Of a stretch of DNA of 8,939 bases, positions 6,872 to 8,939 are shown piece after piece. Each line of letters opens with the position of its first letter. Position 1 is the first letter of the stretch. The translations under genes were made by a program, and so were the position numbers. The notes under the pieces are model-generated. The model searched no databases. It had not been told where the DNA came from and worked only from the letters and a program-made list of their open reading frames with translations. This stretch comes from JBAZDV01 sp041669745 (GTDB lineage Archaea; Thermoplasmatota; Thermoplasmata; Methanomassiliicoccales; Methanomethylophilaceae), in the NCBI GenBank assembly GCA_041669745.1, contig JBAYAO010000059.1, positions 1 through 8,939 of the forward strand, read 5' to 3'.

Positions 6872-8136
6872 GACCGTATGCTCCTCAGGAATAGGTCGAA
6901 TGCATCTATGAATCTGTTGACGTCGCTGTCATCGTGGGCGGTGGAGAGGAAATTGACCTCCAGCGGTGACGGTGGCAGATAGATTCCTGACTTCAACATG
7001 AAGTTAAACATTTTTTCAAACATCTTCAAATCAATACCGTCGATGTCTGTACCGTTCGTCACAGAATAAGTGCCGAAGAATATCTGGAACATCGATGTCG
7101 AACTCTGTATGCAACCCTTCACGTTCCTGTCGGTCAGAAGATCATTGATGGCTGAGGTCGTCGTGTCCGTCCTCCTCTTCAATTCAGAATAGATCTCTTC
7201 CGAGAGGATGTCAAGTACAGCTGAACCCGCTGCGGCCGTTACTGGATTTCCAGAGAATGTCCCGGCCTCGTATACCGGACCCGCAGGAGCGAGATGCTGC
7301 ATGATCTCCTCCTTTCCAGCTATGGCACCGACAGGAAATCCTCCGCCGATGATCTTGCCAAGGGTGCACAGGTCGGGTGTGATGCCGAATAATCCTTGTG
7401 CACATCTGCCTGACACCCGGAATCCTGTTATGACCTCATCGAATATCAGAAGCACGTCATGTTCGAGTGTTATCTTTCTGATCTCATCAAGGTATCCTTT
7501 CTTCGGAGGTACGACCCCTATATTCCCCATGACGGGTTCCATTATGACTGCGGCGATGTCGTTATTCTTTTGGAGGAGTGAATCCAGTTCGGGGGCGTTG
7601 TTGTATTCCACGATGTACGTGTTTCGGACCGTGTCCTCGGGAACGCCCGCCGATGAAGGTATACAATGCTCCGCGGATCCAGAGATCGCAAGCATCGAGT
7701 CGTGGGCTCCGTGGAACCCTCTGTTCATTTTAACGATGCCCCTTTTGTTCGTAAATCCGCGTGCCAACCGTACGGCATGCATCGTCGCCTCGGTACCTGA
7801 ATTTGTGAGTCTGACATTTTCCGCACACGGGACTCTCGCATTTATCCTCTTCAGAAGTTCGAGTTCTCTATCGGACGGTGCGCCGTAGACCGTTCCTCTC
7901 TCGATCTGCTCCTTTGCGGCCTTCATCACGATGGGATTGGCATGACCTGTGATCAAGGGACCGTAGGCCATGCAGAAATCGATGTATTGGTTACCGTCAG
8001 CATCTGTGATCCTGCTGCCCTTGCCGCTGCTGATGAACAAAGGGAACGGCTTGAAGACGCGTACCGGACTTGAAACACCGCAGGGGGTGATCTTCTTCGA
8101 CTCTTCATAAAGTTCAAGTGATCTGTCTGTGTTCAC
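6868..8136 (-). CDS. hemL: Glutamate-1-semialdehyde 2,1-aminomutase
   Basis: This PLP enzyme converts glutamate-1-semialdehyde to 5-aminolevulinate, the last step of the C5 route used by archaea. The 422-residue length is normal. Visible family motifs are the cofactor phosphate loop NSGTEATMHAVRLARG (about 112-127), the PLP-ring aspartate in IFDEVITGFR (Asp233), and the Schiff-base lysine in LGKIIGGGFPVGA (Lys261). The GTFSGNP stretch (292-298) follows as expected. The start is GTG at 8136, chosen because a strong Shine-Dalgarno sequence, GAGGTGA, ends 4 bases upstream and the N-terminus (NTDRSLELYEESKK) aligns with the usual HemL beginning. The gene starts 4 bases after hemB and overlaps hemC by 4 bases (ATGA). 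A related class III aminotransferase is the alternative, but the motifs and the hem context favour HemL strongly. Its substrate supplier HemA is not in the window. Confidence 0.96.
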   Translation of the reverse strand: MNTDRSLELYEESKKITPCGVSSPVRVFKPFPLFISSGKGSRITDADGNQYIDFCMAYGPLITGHANPIVMKAAKEQIERGTVYGAPSDRELELLKRINARVPCAENVRLTNSGTEATMHAVRLARGFTNKRGIVKMNRGFHGAHDSMLAISGSAEHCIPSSAGVPEDTVRNTYIVEYNNAPELDSLLQKNNDIAAVIMEPVMGNIGVVPPKKGYLDEIRKITLEHDVLLIFDEVITGFRVSGRCAQGLFGITPDLCTLGKIIGGGFPVGAIAGKEEIMQHLAPAGPVYEAGTFSGNPVTAAAGSAVLDILSEEIYSELKRRTDTTTSAINDLLTDRNVKGCIQSSTSMFQIFFGTYSVTNGTDIDGIDLKMFEKMFNFMLKSGIYLPPSPLEVNFLSTAHDDSDVNRFIDAFDLFLRSIRS

Positions 8137-8138
8137 AA

Positions 8139-8147
8139 CCTCACCTC
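8139..8147 (-). promoter_or_regulatory. Strong Shine-Dalgarno site of hemL overlapping the hemB stop
   Basis: GAGGTGAGG matches the archaeal anti-Shine-Dalgarno sequence almost fully and contains the hemB TGA stop codon. It lies just before the GTG start of hemL and supports that non-ATG start. Confidence 0.7.
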
Positions 8148-8939
8148 AGGATCTTCGCCGCAGATTTCGCGAAATAGGTTATTATCATGTCTGCACCAGC
8201 TCTTTTTATCGAAAGCAGGGATTCCATCATCGTCCTCTCCTCGTCGATCCATCCATTGGCAGCGGCAGCTTTGATCATCGAGTACTCGCCGGATACCTGA
8301 TAAGCCGCAATAGGGACATTAAAGGAGCTTCTGGCATCGCATATGACGTCAAGATAGGAGATTGCGGGTTTTACCATTATGATATCCGCTCCTTCGGAGA
8401 TGTCCAATTCTATCTCCCTTAGCGCTTCCCTGCGGTTTCCGCATTGCATCTGATATCCTGAACGATCGCCTTTTCCGGGTGACGAATGGGCGATATCCCT
8501 GAACGGTCCGTAGAAGGCACTTTGAAATTTCGCGCTGTATGCCATTATTGCGGTATCTTTGTGACCTGCGTCATCCAATGCTTCGCGTATGGCTGCAACC
8601 TGTCCATCCATCATACCGCTCGGTGCGATAATGTCTGCTCCGGCATCCGCCTGCGATACGGCCGTTCTTGCATACAGGGGTATTGTTTCGTCATTATCAA
8701 CGGTATCACCGTGCAACACGCCGCAATGTCCATGATCGGTGTATTCGCATAAGCAAAGATCCGATATGATCAACAGATCAGAAACTTCTTTCAATCCTCT
8801 GATTGCTTTCTGCACGACGCCGTTTTCCGCATAAGCCTGGCTGCCAAAACCGTCCTTTCTGGACGGTATTCCGAACAAAATAACCGAATTTATACCATCG
8901 TTCTGTATGTCGGATGAAATCTTTTCATATTCAGCAAGA
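8141..8939 (-). CDS. hemB: Porphobilinogen synthase (5-aminolevulinate dehydratase), 5' end cut by the window
   Basis: This cytosolic enzyme condenses two 5-aminolevulinate molecules into porphobilinogen. About 265 residues are visible. The frame stays open to the right edge and its start lies outside; family length of about 320-330 suggests some 60 residues are missing. A TTG at 8878 is not the start, because the residues before it (INSVI, then LFGIPSRKDG) continue the conserved HemB strand. In fragment numbering, a cysteine motif CLCEYTDHGHC (Cys62, Cys64, Cys72) matches the zinc-binding type of enzyme. Lys137 in YSAKFQSAF and the Schiff-base Lys190 in IIMVKPA lie 53 residues apart, as in characterised HemB. 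The C-terminus ends normally with a TGA stop that overlaps the hemL ribosome binding site. It is the first visible gene of the operon; the operon promoter and any earlier genes are outside the window. The identification is firm. Confidence 0.97.
   Translation of the reverse strand, partial: LAEYEKISSDIQNDGINSVILFGIPSRKDGFGSQAYAENGVVQKAIRGLKEVSDLLIISDLCLCEYTDHGHCGVLHGDTVDNDETIPLYARTAVSQADAGADIIAPSGMMDGQVAAIREALDDAGHKDTAIMAYSAKFQSAFYGPFRDIAHSSPGKGDRSGYQMQCGNRREALREIELDISEGADIIMVKPAISYLDVICDARSSFNVPIAAYQVSGEYSMIKAAAANGWIDEERTMMESLLSIKRAGADMIITYFAKSAAKILR

Noticed and set aside
6069..6911. 280-codon plus-strand open frame covering nearly all of hemC
   Set aside because: It is exactly antisense to a gene with full HemC motifs, its protein is a low-complexity Ser/Arg/Ile mix with no recognisable domain, and it is explained by codon bias on the complementary strand.
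7208..7888. 226-codon plus-strand open frame antisense to hemL
   Set aside because: It has no recognisable motif and a Ser/Pro/Thr-rich composition typical of shadow frames; hemL is clearly the real gene here.
8141..8878. A hemB gene starting at the TTG at 8878
   Set aside because: The frame continues upstream without a stop to the window edge with conserved HemB sequence (INSVI before LFGIP), so the TTG is an internal leucine codon and the gene is cut by the window, not truncated.
1..8939. Mobile elements, CRISPR arrays, tRNA or rRNA genes, a hidden defence system
   Set aside because: Coding density is almost complete with recognisable biosynthetic genes; I saw no direct repeats, terminal inverted repeats, integrase or transposase motifs, or tRNA-like folds.

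Overview
The window carries nine genes, all on the minus strand, packed end to end. Read right to left they are hemB (5' end beyond the window), hemL, hemC, cobA, hemD, cfbA, cfbE, cfbD and cfbB. Together they cover most of the route from glutamate-1-semialdehyde to coenzyme F430, the nickel tetrapyrrole of methyl-coenzyme M reductase. F430 genes point to a methanogenic archaeon (or an anaerobic methane or alkane oxidiser). GC near 50% by eye, archaeal Shine-Dalgarno sites before most genes and no TAG stop among nine genes make a Methanomassiliicoccales-type methanogen (Thermoplasmatota) the best guess. That placement is inference; no taxonomic marker is present.

Layout, in transcription order. 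Positions 8939-4492 hold the shared tetrapyrrole trunk. HemL makes 5-aminolevulinate, HemB porphobilinogen, HemC hydroxymethylbilane, HemD uroporphyrinogen III, and CobA methylates this to precorrin-2. Positions 4490-80 hold the F430-specific branch. CfbA inserts nickel into sirohydrochlorin, CfbB amidates the a and c acetates, CfbD (with its missing partner CfbC) reduces the ring and closes the lactam, and CfbE closes the last carbocycle. Positions 79-1 are non-coding, with a possible hairpin and a T-rich stretch that may end the operon.

Five of the eight junctions are 4-base ATGA or GTGA overlaps; the other three are gaps of 1, 4 and 9 bases. The whole set therefore looks like one translationally coupled transcript, with no room for an internal promoter outside coding sequence. 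Steps not encoded here are glutamyl-tRNA reductase (HemA), precorrin-2 dehydrogenase (SirC) and the NifH-like reductase CfbC.

The most notable feature is CfbA. It is a 260-residue tandem duplication of the short archaeal CbiX-type chelatase, and both halves keep both metal-binding histidines. The rest is a well-understood pathway in an unusually compact arrangement. I see no mobile elements, CRISPR arrays, RNA genes or signs of horizontal transfer.
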